Virus record (IMG/VR): IMGVR_UViG_3300023118_000003 | Coordinates: 1 to 40,798 of that record | Reading direction: 5' to 3' (one strand) | Source of the DNA: a virus | DNA length: 40,798 nt | Shown: in pieces, positions 17,228 to 25,536 of the stretch | How positions within the stretch are numbered: position 1 is the stretch's first letter | How the letters are laid out: the number at the start of each line of letters is the position of its first letter | Made by a program: the position numbers and the translations under genes | The notes under the pieces: model-generated | The model's database searches: none | Seen by the model: the letters and a program-made list of their open reading frames with translations, nothing else | Told to the model about the DNA's origin: nothing

Positions 17228-17733
17228 AGTCCCAGGGTGTTTATTGGTTTGAATGGGTTGCCTACCGGGGCGCTATACCCGTAGGCAGCGCTGTTGGCAT
17301 ACAGGTACGCATTGCATGAACGCGCTATAGTCATAGCCTCATTCCATGCCCGAGCCTGCTTGTCGAGGGAAGATACCGCCAGTCCTTTTTCGGAAACCTT
17401 CTCACCGCTGCCGGTGGTCATGGTAACCTGGTCACGAATGTACCAATAGTACACGTAATCAAGGATGCCGGTAACAATACCCCCGTAAGACTGCGAATTA
17501 CCGTACAGATCAGTATATGGCGATCCGCTTCGAAGCAGCAGCCACTTTGATTCTATAGGGTTAGCAGCAAGCCCCGCTACAAACGCTTCGGAAATCGTGA
17601 ATCCCAGCACTTTGCGCAGGTATTCAGGCTCGTATTTGTTGATAAAAGCCTGAACCTGCGCGGCGACATTCGCCTGCTCGGTCTGCGCAATAGCAACCTG
17701 CCCAATGAACTGTGAAGGAGCAACGATTGACAT
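17224..17733 (-). CDS. head-tail connector/adaptor-like protein (169 aa)
   Basis: Helical protein whose layout (Q..INKYEPEYLRKVLGF near the N-terminus, then YGGIVTGILDYVYYWYIRDQ, then RAWNEAMTIARSCNAYLYAN) resembles a connector group seen in Bacteroidota phages and prophages (DUF6712-like). Such proteins bind under the portal and open the path to the tail. It follows the capsid genes and precedes the tail genes. The name is given from memory of the pattern and needs a profile search to confirm. Confidence 0.7.
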   Translation of the reverse strand: MSIVAPSQFIGQVAIAQTEQANVAAQVQAFINKYEPEYLRKVLGFTISEAFVAGLAANPIESKWLLLRSGSPYTDLYGNSQSYGGIVTGILDYVYYWYIRDQVTMTTGSGEKVSEKGLAVSSLDKQARAWNEAMTIARSCNAYLYANSAAYGYSAPVGNPFKPINTLGL

Positions 17734-17972
17734 TACTTATCTTTTTCTGCTTTAGGTTCAGCAGCTGTTGCCTTGCCGGTTTCGATGAGCTTCTCCGCCA
17801 GCGCCGGGTGTACTTCCATTGGTGCGCCCTTCTTATGGGTGGCCTTGAGCTTGTCGGTAGCATACACCGTGGTAACCTCGAAAGGCTTAACCTCTCCGCG
17901 TGCTGCAGCTGCATCATCTCCGGCTTTCATTATTTTCGGATCTTTTTTGTCCGAGTTAAAATCCTGTGGCAT
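17733..17972 (-). CDS. small head-region protein (79 aa)
   Basis: A Lys/Glu/Ala-rich protein, predicted largely disordered at both ends, with a short core (FEVTTVYATDKLKATHKKGAP). Location right after the major capsid gene fits a head-decoration or connector accessory protein. Its stop overlaps the next gene's start. It is 27 bases from the capsid gene. No family recognised. Confidence 0.6.
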   Translation of the reverse strand: MPQDFNSDKKDPKIMKAGDDAAAARGEVKPFEVTTVYATDKLKATHKKGAPMEVHPALAEKLIETGKATAAEPKAEKDK

Positions 17973-17999
17973 AAAATATAAATTTTACTGTGTTGAAAA

Positions 18000-19313
18000 T
18001 TATGGTTTCAGAAGCGCGGCTTTCACGGTGGCGAAAGATGCTTTTACAAATGAACCAATGTTGTTTGTCGCAATCCAATCCAGGAAATACGTTTCCACAA
18101 TGATACGCAGACGGTTGGTGTCGAAATCACTTGATACCGCAGTAACGTTACCGCTGGTAATAGTGTAATCGATACCGTAGCCAATACGCACGGTGATTGG
18201 TTCTTCTTCGATCTTAAACAGGCCGGCTTCACCCAAAGTGAAGGAACCAATTGTTTGATAGGTTGAAGTCACTACGCGGAAGCCCATCATGCGTGTTTCG
18301 CCATCCGGGCCAACCATTGGGATCATGGTGTAGTACCTGCCTTCGTTATCTTTCAACAGCGCCAGCCTCCACTTGTCCTGCGGGTGCAGGATAAGCACAT
18401 CGGGAGCGAAGTTTAAGGTTTCGATCTGCGCAGCTACAGCGCCAATGGCATCGTAATCGTTAGGCGCTACAACAGTATCATCCAGGGTGGTACCAGTGTA
18501 ACCAGCAGCCTGAGCGTTCAGGTCGGTAACCAGCAAAGCGGCGTAATCACGCAGCAGCTTGTCATTGATCAGGCGCTTGATGATCGTGTAGGCTTCTTTG
18601 CGGAACTTAACAAATTCTTCAGTTACCACATACTTACCGGCAATCTTCTTGGCAGTGGCAAAGTTGCGCACGAGCGAAGTTGAAACCAGCGGCTTCAGGG
18701 CTCCTTCAGCAACAATCGCAAACGATCCCTGCTCAGATCCTTCTTCCAGCCATGTTTTGTATTGGGTAACCTCATCTACCACAGTACGGTCTGCAATGTC
18801 GTAAATGAACTGATCACCCCGGCGCTTAGGCACGAAATCAGCCATGCTCATGCTCTCGATCAGAGCTGCAGGGATGCTGTTCGTGGTTTCATCGATGGTG
18901 TTGGCCAGCGTCATGTTTGCAGCTGCGCGAACGTTCAGGTTTACGATATCCTGCTTCATAAGGCCACTGCCTTTACTGCGCATGGCCAGTTCTACGCGGT
19001 CCCACGCAGATTGCGTTTCGCCTTCAGGTACGGTGCGCATAGCGTCAAGGATAACGTTTGTTTTCTGCTCAGCAATAGTGCCGGCACGTTGGTTGATTTT
19101 TTCTACTTCTCCAGCCAGTTTTTTGAGGCTTTCGGAGGTGCCTGCAGCGTCAAAGGCTCGCAATGCTTCCAGGTTCAGGCCTTCCATCTGTGCTGAAAAA
19201 AGTGCTTTCACAGCGTCAGCGTTCTGGTAACCTCTTGTGTTTATCTCATCCGAGGCCGCTGCCTTCATTTTGGCAATAAGCGCGTCGTGAGCTTGTTGTT
19301 CTTCCGGTGTCAT
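18000..19313 (-). CDS. major capsid protein, HK97-type (437 aa)
   Basis: The first ~120 residues are helical and charged, like an HK97-type delta/scaffold domain removed by the prohead protease. The main domain starts around VPKRRGDQFIYDIADRTVVD, with the E-loop-like and spine-helix region (KKIAGKYVVTEEFVKFRKEA) and a P-domain with NFAPDVLILHPQDKWRLALL, a common HK97-fold signature. The C-terminal part (GYGIDYTITSGNVTAVSSDF) is the axial/late beta region. It is preceded by protease and portal genes in the usual order. It forms the icosahedral shell. Confidence 0.9.
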   Translation of the reverse strand: MTPEEQQAHDALIAKMKAAASDEINTRGYQNADAVKALFSAQMEGLNLEALRAFDAAGTSESLKKLAGEVEKINQRAGTIAEQKTNVILDAMRTVPEGETQSAWDRVELAMRSKGSGLMKQDIVNLNVRAAANMTLANTIDETTNSIPAALIESMSMADFVPKRRGDQFIYDIADRTVVDEVTQYKTWLEEGSEQGSFAIVAEGALKPLVSTSLVRNFATAKKIAGKYVVTEEFVKFRKEAYTIIKRLINDKLLRDYAALLVTDLNAQAAGYTGTTLDDTVVAPNDYDAIGAVAAQIETLNFAPDVLILHPQDKWRLALLKDNEGRYYTMIPMVGPDGETRMMGFRVVTSTYQTIGSFTLGEAGLFKIEEEPITVRIGYGIDYTITSGNVTAVSSDFDTNRLRIIVETYFLDWIATNNIGSFVKASFATVKAALLKP

Positions 19314-19314
19314 G

Positions 19315-20076
19315 TTACTTTAAATTTTGAGTTAAATAATTAAAATTCAGCCCGGTCGCATCCGGCTTCTGCCCATTGAGTGTGTTGTTGCGGTGCTCAC
19401 CCGGCTCAATGTTTAAAAGTGTCTTATGACGGGAAAATATATGTCTTGCCTCCAGCTGCTTAGAGCGCGGAAGGCTTTGAATGAAATCTTCTGTATCATC
19501 ATGGAGCAATTCAATACTTTCTTTGCTACGCATGGCATAGGTTTCGCTGTCAGCTCCTATAGTTACAATACTACCCTCAAACAGATCAATTTCGAGCAGT
19601 ACCAGGGAATCGTCTTTATCATCGTATTCGATCTTATCCCATACATAGTCAAAACCCACAGAGAACTGGTTTAACGTTCCGCTACGTATCTGCTTTATTG
19701 CACGGTCCGCACTTGGTACATCATCCAAGGGCGCCGTTTCAAAATATAGTCCGTAATCATCCTCAACCAGCTTTGCAAATAAGGCAAGCGGGTCGTCCAT
19801 CCGGTGCTGCCACAGGAAGGTTATCTTATACTTTGCCTGGCTTTCTGGTCCACGCTCCCTTATTGATTTGGCACAGGCACCTTTAATCACCTTTTCGCCG
19901 AACATATTTTTTTTACCCCATACAATAAGATATCCCGCCAGAATACGTTTATCCAGCATATCCGCGGCATTTGTTTGTAACTCCCCGCGCTCATTAACCG
20001 ATACGGTTCCGTAGGATATGGGAGCGGCGCGTTGCTTAACTTCCGCTATCTTCTGTTGTAGTATCTGCTTTGACAT
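19315..20076 (-). CDS. prohead protease, HK97/U35-type (253 aa)
   Basis: A serine protease that cleaves the capsid delta domain during maturation. Visible catalytic parts are His91 in FLWQHRMDDPLA, Ser139 in NQFSVGFDY, and an acidic residue in LEIDLFEGSIVTIGAD (probably Glu167), matching the His-Ser-Glu arrangement of this family. The first 40 residues are a basic helix, and the C-terminal ~60 residues are a charged tail possibly used for scaffold binding. It overlaps the portal gene by 41 bases and is one base from the capsid gene. Confidence 0.9.
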   Translation of the reverse strand: MSKQILQQKIAEVKQRAAPISYGTVSVNERGELQTNAADMLDKRILAGYLIVWGKKNMFGEKVIKGACAKSIRERGPESQAKYKITFLWQHRMDDPLALFAKLVEDDYGLYFETAPLDDVPSADRAIKQIRSGTLNQFSVGFDYVWDKIEYDDKDDSLVLLEIDLFEGSIVTIGADSETYAMRSKESIELLHDDTEDFIQSLPRSKQLEARHIFSRHKTLLNIEPGEHRNNTLNGQKPDATGLNFNYLTQNLK

Positions 20077-21490
20077 TGCTTACTGTTTTAAAATTTACTA
20101 TTGTCTTTACCTGCGCTATCTCATCTGGTGTCAGGTCAAGTATTTTTGTTTCATATAACCTGCCCACCCCTGGCTCTCCTTCCACGGCTTTGATCCAATC
20201 GTTTAATGTCCACACGGAGTTTAACCACCGCTGCATGTAAACCTCTCCATTGGTGCGGTCCACGGTAGCCTTATCCTTACGGTTATCCTGCAGCACACCG
20301 ATATGAGAAAAGTCGGCTTTAATATACCTGCGCGAATCGCCAAACTTGAACCCGTTGGTAAACAGGTCGGCATATTTCTGCGCATGGGGCATAATTGTGC
20401 CGGTGTAAAATTCTTTTTTGTCAGCATCCACATTGTTGAATGTGCTGCTGTCTTTTGATGGCACCATGCTGCGCGGCATCCCAAGCACTGAGTATATTGC
20501 CACAGCGTCCGATAGCGTTTCATCAAAAGGTAGCATTTCGGCTATACTCATGGTGGTGCGCTCGAATGTGATAGGTATGGATGTAAGACCTACTGTCAGT
20601 CGGTTACCCGTCACGCCGTAATCTTTATTTACCTCCTCAGCTGCCTGCTTTGTTTCAGTCGGGGTAAGGGCTATATTGCCGCTTGCGTCGGTTTTCTTCG
20701 ATACCCACACGCCCATAGCACCACGCTTCAGGTAGATAGATCCACGTGCATCGTAAACGGCAATCAGGTTTTTTATGGCCTTGTCTGCCCCAGCGAGTAA
20801 AGATTTTGTTTTATTGAGATCGATCTGCTTATTGCAGATATCAAGGTGCACGAGCGGAATAACCTTGTCTACCGGGAATATGCGGCCCGGCATTGAATAC
20901 TTTGTAACGTAATCGGATAGTTCCGTTGCACTGTAGGGGTCTAATCCCGGCTTCATGTGAGCGTTAACTGCCTTGCCGCCTGGTAGGTTATACCAGGAAA
21001 GAGCGCTGCGGTAGTCGCTGCCAAGTGTGTCGGGCCGGTTGATGTAGAACAGGTTGCGGCCGGTGAGTATTTCGATAACTACAGCTGAGTATACCAGGTC
21101 CCGCATTGTTTCCAATGGGTTAGGCTGCGTGAATAGCCTGTTAAAATCCTTGTCTGTGTAGATAGCCTCATCATCCATGAAGCGGCACATCTTCCAGTTT
21201 GCATCACTTACGGCTTTGGCGTATGTATGCACCGCGCTGGTTACTTCAGGGAGGCAATAAAAAAGGGAAGCGTAATCGAAAGAGTTCCAATGTTGGAAGA
21301 AGTTGTTGAGTTTTGCTACGGCGGCGGGCTCATCCTCGGAATACTCGTAGTACGGGCCTTCGCGGTCTACGAAAACCTTCTCCGGGATATTGTAGTTGCG
21401 CTCGCTAAGCATAGGCCCACCTATTGATGGGCCTACAATTCCAGTAATGAAGTTATTGAAAAATCCGCTCAATATTTGTTGAATGACCAC
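20036..21490 (-). CDS. portal protein (484 aa)
   Basis: GTG start at 21490. The protein has the HK97-like portal pattern: an N-terminal alpha/beta wing (FQHWNSFDYASLFYCLPEV), a stretch with TQPNPLETMRDLVYSAVVIE, and a helical stem with VYSVLGMPRSMVPSKDSS, typical of portals before the crown. It forms the dodecameric ring through which DNA is packaged and to which terminase docks. The order portal-protease-capsid supports the call. The leader contains a short ACCAC/GTGGT hairpin overlapping the start codon. Confidence 0.88.
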   Translation of the reverse strand: MVIQQILSGFFNNFITGIVGPSIGGPMLSERNYNIPEKVFVDREGPYYEYSEDEPAAVAKLNNFFQHWNSFDYASLFYCLPEVTSAVHTYAKAVSDANWKMCRFMDDEAIYTDKDFNRLFTQPNPLETMRDLVYSAVVIEILTGRNLFYINRPDTLGSDYRSALSWYNLPGGKAVNAHMKPGLDPYSATELSDYVTKYSMPGRIFPVDKVIPLVHLDICNKQIDLNKTKSLLAGADKAIKNLIAVYDARGSIYLKRGAMGVWVSKKTDASGNIALTPTETKQAAEEVNKDYGVTGNRLTVGLTSIPITFERTTMSIAEMLPFDETLSDAVAIYSVLGMPRSMVPSKDSSTFNNVDADKKEFYTGTIMPHAQKYADLFTNGFKFGDSRRYIKADFSHIGVLQDNRKDKATVDRTNGEVYMQRWLNSVWTLNDWIKAVEGEPGVGRLYETKILDLTPDEIAQVKTIVNFKTVSNVKADTTTEDSGS

Positions 21491-21546
21491 TATTTATGTG
21501 GTAAATTCGCTACAATGATAAATTAAGTAGGCGGAATCTGCAAATT

Positions 21547-21654
21547 TTATTTTTCGCGGCGGCTGGCAGCCCACGTCCTCGATGCAGCTTCGATAAGCTT
21601 AATGATCAGCCAGGCGGTTAATATTGCGGCCGTGGTGGTTAGGTATAGTGTCAT
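21547..21654 (-). CDS. tiny single-span membrane protein (35 aa)
   Basis: An ATG-initiated frame of 35 codons: MTLYLTTTAAILTAWLIIKL, followed by a basic and charged tail with IEAASRTWAASRREK. The first 20 residues are a convincing membrane helix and the tail would be cytosolic by the positive-inside rule. It fills the gap between the portal gene and the 99-aa gene with ordinary spacing, which favours a real gene. Function is unknown. Confidence 0.5.
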   Translation of the reverse strand: MTLYLTTTAAILTAWLIIKLIEAASRTWAASRREK

Positions 21655-21675
21655 GGTGTTGTGTTTTAACTCATA

Positions 21676-21975
21676 TCATCCCCGAAGCCGTCCCACGCGG
21701 GGGAGGATGCGCATAGTTTTAAATACATTGTATTTTATTATTACGGTTTCATAATTACAAATGAAATCATTACCATGAAGGCCTGACTGCAACGATACAA
21801 AAAATACCCTGTAAAAGGCCCGCTTTTCTTTTGTACGCTTCCATTCATTTTTAACAATTATTTCCATTGCCATTGGGTCATTAACAACCTCCTTCGGCGC
21901 TTTAAAAAACAGCGCATGCAGCCCGGTAGTGTTGATAGGCTTGCGGTCCTTAGGCTGCTTGTAAATCTGCTTCAT
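21676..21975 (-). CDS. hypothetical protein (99 aa)
   Basis: A basic protein beginning MKQIYKQPKDRKPINTTGLH, with a middle that looks alpha/beta (NEWKRTKEKRAFYRVFFVSL). The start overlaps the stop of the upstream gene by ATGA-type coupling. It is one of three small genes between terminase and portal. The C-terminal ~20 residues (PRVGRLRG) are basic. No family recognised. Confidence 0.6.
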   Translation of the reverse strand: MKQIYKQPKDRKPINTTGLHALFFKAPKEVVNDPMAMEIIVKNEWKRTKEKRAFYRVFFVSLQSGLHGNDFICNYETVIIKYNVFKTMRILPRVGRLRG

Positions 21976-22310
21976 ATCTTCCCGTTTATAATTTCATTGA
22001 CTTCCATTACCGCTACTTCCTGGCGTATGGATATATCGCTTTCGCTATTCATCCAATTTGATACAAAGTCTGCATCCGAAACAGTTGCATTAATGGCGCC
22101 GCAGTGCTTACCGGTGTAGTAAATTATCTTATTTGACCTCATCACTTCGTATATGCAGCGCAGCTTCCAATGTATTTTTAAACCACGGACAAACAAGTAC
22201 ATGTAGCAGCATGCCATCAGTGCGCACACTAACTTATACCAATCGGGATTATCAACGATGCAGTTTGAAAGACAAGCAACAATAAAGACTATGTAAAGTA
22301 AACGGATCAT
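21972..22310 (-). CDS. membrane protein with Cys-rich N-terminal half (112 aa)
   Basis: Two hydrophobic segments, residues 1-18 (MIRLLYIVFIVACLSNCIV) and about 25-44 (YKLVCALMACCYMYLFVRGL), then a soluble tail of about 65 residues. The N-terminus could also be a signal anchor. Stop-start overlaps with both neighbours place it in the same translation-coupled set as the 99-aa and 125-aa genes. Function is unknown. Confidence 0.6.
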   Translation of the reverse strand: MIRLLYIVFIVACLSNCIVDNPDWYKLVCALMACCYMYLFVRGLKIHWKLRCIYEVMRSNKIIYYTGKHCGAINATVSDADFVSNWMNSESDISIRQEVAVMEVNEIINGKI

Positions 22311-22684
22311 GGCTGATATTTTAGTTCCTCGCCGGTCAGGGCGAAGTAGAGGTTCTGGAGTTGGTGGAGGGAGGTTATAGGCTTAACATCACCTATGATA
22401 TGATCACAAAATACATATCCATCTTTTACTTTTGCCAATACAAAATCTTCATTTGACTTTAAGGAATAAACATCTTGACCGTAAACCTCTTTTACGAGAG
22501 CTTCGCTGCAAGGTTGTAGCTCCCAACCGCACTTCTTCAGCACTTCCGGGGTTATGGGGATGGGCATATACCCGTTATCAGGGTAAATTTGTGCATACCT
22601 GATAGTGTGGTAGTTTACTTGGGAGTGACTACCGTTTGGCAATATAATCCAGTTCCCCACCCTTAATTCGTTTGCCTGTATCAT
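22307..22684 (-). CDS. conserved phage protein of the 'LHQLQNLYFALTGEEL' type (125 aa)
   Basis: It starts MIQANELRVGNWIILPNGSH and ends with SLHQLQNLYFALTGEELKYQ; start and end motifs of this kind are frequent in small proteins of Bacteroidota phages and prophages, with ITPEVLKKCGWE in the middle. No function is known to me for the group. It is the first gene downstream of the 144-base gap after the large terminase and is coupled to the next gene by a 4-base overlap. Confidence 0.72.
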   Translation of the reverse strand: MIQANELRVGNWIILPNGSHSQVNYHTIRYAQIYPDNGYMPIPITPEVLKKCGWELQPCSEALVKEVYGQDVYSLKSNEDFVLAKVKDGYVFCDHIIGDVKPITSLHQLQNLYFALTGEELKYQP

Positions 22685-22828
22685 GGCTTAAAATGTTATT
22701 GCCCCAGGCGGCACCCGTCAGCCGGTAAGAGCTTAACGAAACCACGAGGGGCAAATATTTAAAACGCATCTTACCATGCGATTACTAACCAGTTGCTAAT
22801 GTACGGCGCACAATTGAAACCACCAAAT
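22685..22828 (-). other. structured noncoding gap between terminase and the 125-aa gene
   Basis: No open frame. Read leftward, complementary arms TTGCCCC (22754-22748, as its complement) and GGGGCAA enclose about 42 bases that contain a CGGC-TGACGGGT-GCCG hairpin and a weaker GGT/ACC pairing, so the RNA could form a three-way junction 20 bases before the next ATG. A TAAATTTG -7-like box (22831-22824) overlaps the terminase stop but lacks a -33 partner. It may be a structured leader; a packaging or regulatory RNA is possible but unproven. Confidence 0.3.
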
Positions 22829-24286
22829 TTATCCTACCGGCCATAGGTGGCCCATCTCGCGCTGATAATGAGCGGCTATCATTTCGGCGTTATCCGGGGC
22901 ATCATCATGTTTATTTTTGGCTCCCGGCTCCTGTATGCGCAGGTATGAGGTTATATTTCGGATAAACTTGGCGTACTGCGGGAACTGCTCGTAATCTTTT
23001 CGGAAATATAAGTGGTTGCGTATAAAGGAGGCCCGTGTTGTGATACGGGCGTGTTTGCCTGTACGCGGTCGCAGCAGCCGAACCTCTCCCTCATGGCCTT
23101 TACGTACGAGCTCCTCGCGTATCCGGGTAACTACATCAGCCCATCCCATCACACCCTCTACGCCGGCGTACATGATGCGCCCTGAAATAATCATATCGAT
23201 AACGGCGGCCTCATTGTGATCCGTACCCAGTGTATTGTAAAGGATATTGTGGACATAAATCCGATCACCTACAAGCCGGGTGTCCATTGCGCTGAAATCA
23301 TCACCACCATCACCGGATGGATCTGCAGCCAGGTACTTGTAATCAGGATCCGTAAGATCGATATCTGCCGGGTCGTACCAGTTTAAATCATCTATCGGGA
23401 ACAACAGGCCGGCTTTCGGCTTAGGGTTCTGCATGTATTGCCGCTGAAATACGATGTCGTTGGCTTTTTCCAGGGCGTGGGCTTCTTCTACCGTCATTTT
23501 AAACGGCCACAGGGCGGTGCCGTCTTCGTTTATTACAGGAAGGCTTATCACTTCCCACTCATCACTTTCCGCTTCCCGCTGCAGGTATCCGGCAAGATCA
23601 TTGGGGTGCGTCCGCTGCATGATCAGCACAATGGGTGTATTCCGGCTGTTAGCACGGTTGCGGATGGTGGAATCAAACCGGCTGTTTACCCGGTCACGTA
23701 TGGTTTCGCTATCAGCGTCCTCAGGCTTCACAGGGTCATCGATAATAATGGCTCCACCAAACAGCTCCCCGTCAGCAGGTCCGAAATCCTCATCGGGATC
23801 ATCTACCTTGCCCGCGCCAAATCCCGTAACACTACCGCCGGCTGCCCTGGCCAATACACCACCGCCTTCAGTTGTGTACCATTTATTTTTTGCTTTGGAG
23901 TCTTTTTTTATCTGCACATACCGAAATAGCTGTATGTACTCATCTGAAGTAACAAGGTCTTTAACGGCCTCGGAATTATCGAGCGCCAAATCATCAGAAT
24001 AGCTGAGGTGAATAAATTTCGCCGCCGGGTTGAGCGCTAACCCCCAGCCAATAAACGCCTTTACCGCCATTTCAGTCTTTCCGAAACGCGGGGCCACCTG
24101 AATGATCAGGCGTTTACATTTGCCGGTAGCAACGCGCTGTAGCGCTTCAGCTATCACCTCGTGGTGCCTGCCAATAATAAATTTTCGTTTGTATTGCGCT
24201 TTGAAAAAATACCGGGTGAAAAACATAAAGTCCTGCTTGCACATGACATGCGCCACCTTTAGTATTTTTACTTCTTCTGCCGTCAT
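22829..24286 (-). CDS. terminase large subunit (485 aa)
   Basis: The packaging motor ATPase and nuclease. The N-terminal ATPase has a Walker A-like motif APRFGKTE (residues 65-72) and a Walker B with acidic pair IIIDDP (Asp183/Asp184), followed by a coupling-like stretch VLIMQRTHPND. The C-terminal nuclease begins near YLAADPSGDGGDDFSAMDTR (RNase H-like fold, first Asp) and has late acidic residues KHDDAPDN near the end. Length is typical. It overlaps the small subunit gene by 4 bases. Confidence 0.93.
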   Translation of the reverse strand: MTAEEVKILKVAHVMCKQDFMFFTRYFFKAQYKRKFIIGRHHEVIAEALQRVATGKCKRLIIQVAPRFGKTEMAVKAFIGWGLALNPAAKFIHLSYSDDLALDNSEAVKDLVTSDEYIQLFRYVQIKKDSKAKNKWYTTEGGGVLARAAGGSVTGFGAGKVDDPDEDFGPADGELFGGAIIIDDPVKPEDADSETIRDRVNSRFDSTIRNRANSRNTPIVLIMQRTHPNDLAGYLQREAESDEWEVISLPVINEDGTALWPFKMTVEEAHALEKANDIVFQRQYMQNPKPKAGLLFPIDDLNWYDPADIDLTDPDYKYLAADPSGDGGDDFSAMDTRLVGDRIYVHNILYNTLGTDHNEAAVIDMIISGRIMYAGVEGVMGWADVVTRIREELVRKGHEGEVRLLRPRTGKHARITTRASFIRNHLYFRKDYEQFPQYAKFIRNITSYLRIQEPGAKNKHDDAPDNAEMIAAHYQREMGHLWPVG

Positions 24287-24864
24287 AGTCCAGCTGCAAG
24301 ATTAGCGGCTATTTTAGCAGCCTCCTCTTTTGTAGGCGTGATATCATTACCCGCAACATCGGTTTGGGCGGTTTTGGTAGGGGCATTATAGCCGTATAGC
24401 TCGGTCAGCTGCTTTAATGCCTGTAGCTTCGATTCGCGCTTTACCTTTTTGGTTTCGCCTATCTGCTCCTTGCCATCCATAGTAGCTCCCCACAGCTGGT
24501 CAACCTCAACGGAGGCCACGGCCGCCGCTGCATCATCCGGCCATTCGTGTACCGGCTTCAAAATACTATTCTCATCGAATAATGCCCGTACGTCACCAAA
24601 GCCAATTTTAGCCAATTCCTCGGCAATCCGCTCTTTTGTGGCCACCACCTTCTCCTGAAGCTGATCGTGCAACGAAGCCAGCAATGCTTGAATATTAGGG
24701 TAAGTTAGAAGAAGGGAAGCTGTAGAAGTTGCCGAACGGGGGGAATATCCAGCCTCGATCGCTGCCTGTGTTCCGTTGCCTTTATTGTTGAAATAGGCGT
24801 ATGCAAAGAGCTTTTGCTGCTCGTTAGTTCCGCCCGTGTTTTTACCTGTGCCGCCTTTTGCCAT
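24283..24864 (-). CDS. terminase small subunit (193 aa)
   Basis: DNA-recognition subunit that marks packaging start sites. The N-terminal region has the Terminase_2 pattern: EQQKLFAYAYFNNKGNGTQA followed by AAIEAGYSPRSATSTAS, an HTH-like unit, then a helical oligomerisation part and a C-terminal ELYGYNAPTKTAQ segment common to this family. A Gly/Thr-rich start (MAKGGTGKNTGG) is flexible. It is 10 bases from the VRR-NUC gene and coupled to the large subunit. Confidence 0.88.
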   Translation of the reverse strand: MAKGGTGKNTGGTNEQQKLFAYAYFNNKGNGTQAAIEAGYSPRSATSTASLLLTYPNIQALLASLHDQLQEKVVATKERIAEELAKIGFGDVRALFDENSILKPVHEWPDDAAAAVASVEVDQLWGATMDGKEQIGETKKVKRESKLQALKQLTELYGYNAPTKTAQTDVAGNDITPTKEEAAKIAANLAAGL

Positions 24865-24873
24865 ACTTCGAAT

Positions 24874-25302
24874 TTACACCCCCTTTCCCGGTTTTCCAAA
24901 AATAGTTGCTATGATGGCCTGGCCCTCGGGTAAGGTGCGGTAAATGTGACGGGTTGCACCTTCAGCGGCCATTATTTCGCCCCACTCTTTTTGCCCGTAC
25001 ACCTTTTTCCCATTTACAATACGGTCCACGGTAAGTTGGCCGTTGCCAAACTTTGTTTCAATGATGTGAAACTTCCCCTGATAGTAGGCGTGCAGGTCCC
25101 AAACGCCGCTGAGCAGTCCAGTTGCTTTCAGTAAGGCTGCCTGCACCGGGTTACGCTCTGCCCCATTAGGTACTGCCCACATCTTTCGGCGGTGTTCCGG
25201 GTAAGCATTCCAGTACCATTGGTACAGTTGCGCCTGTAATTGGTCTTCGTTTTTGGGTCCGGTAACCAAATCTAAGGTTCCGGTAACTTTTTTATTTTCC
25301 AT
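24874..25302 (-). CDS. VRR-NUC domain nuclease (142 aa)
   Basis: A stand-alone PD-(D/E)XK-type nuclease of the VRR-NUC group. Seen are an early helix with DQLQAQLYQWYWNAYPEHRR, the sequence AVPNGAERN, then GVWDLHAYYQGKFHIIETK, which holds the catalytic Asp and the E-x-K pair. Phage VRR-NUC proteins are thought to cut branched DNA such as Holliday junctions or flaps. Next to the terminase it probably resolves branches before packaging. Two copies of the GGTWACC repeat, one exact and one with a mismatch, lie in its 5' coding part. Confidence 0.85.
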   Translation of the reverse strand: MENKKVTGTLDLVTGPKNEDQLQAQLYQWYWNAYPEHRRKMWAVPNGAERNPVQAALLKATGLLSGVWDLHAYYQGKFHIIETKFGNGQLTVDRIVNGKKVYGQKEWGEIMAAEGATRHIYRTLPEGQAIIATIFGKPGKGV

Positions 25303-25536
25303 AACTGATTGATAATGTGTAAGGTAACCCGGTAACCAAAAAAAGGCCCTATTTAATACTACTGCGGGGTAAAAAATAATTTACGATCGATGTAATTTTT
25401 TATTTTTATTACTCTCTATTATTTAATATTTCTACATTATATAATAAGAAAATAGTGGTTACCAAGGTTACTTAATTGATTAATAGGGTTTTATAGTGGT
25501 TACCAAAAGGTTACCGGTAACCGCAAAAAGGTTACC
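25261..25536. other. candidate replication origin: inverted GGTTACC repeat arrays flanking an AT-rich core
   Basis: The 7-mer GGTAACC occurs at 25261, 25322 and 25330 and, in the opposite orientation (GGTTACC), at 25457, 25498, 25509 and 25530, with one GGTAACC at 25516 forming a back-to-back pair. Near copies start at 25282 and 25466. Between the two groups lies about 90 bases of very AT-rich sequence (25360-25450). The region has no gene and sits immediately downstream of the primase-helicase gene. Inverted repeat arrays around an AT-rich core beside a primase are typical of phage origins. A terminase binding site (pac or cos) is the main alternative. Confidence 0.55.

Noticed and set aside
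23454-24002. 182-codon and 163-codon plus-strand frames within the large terminase gene
   Set aside because: Both lie opposite conserved terminase motifs and look like composition artefacts.
25261-25536. GGTTACC/GGTAACC repeats as a CRISPR array
   Set aside because: The unit is only 7 bases, spacing is irregular and orientation changes; no Cas genes are present.
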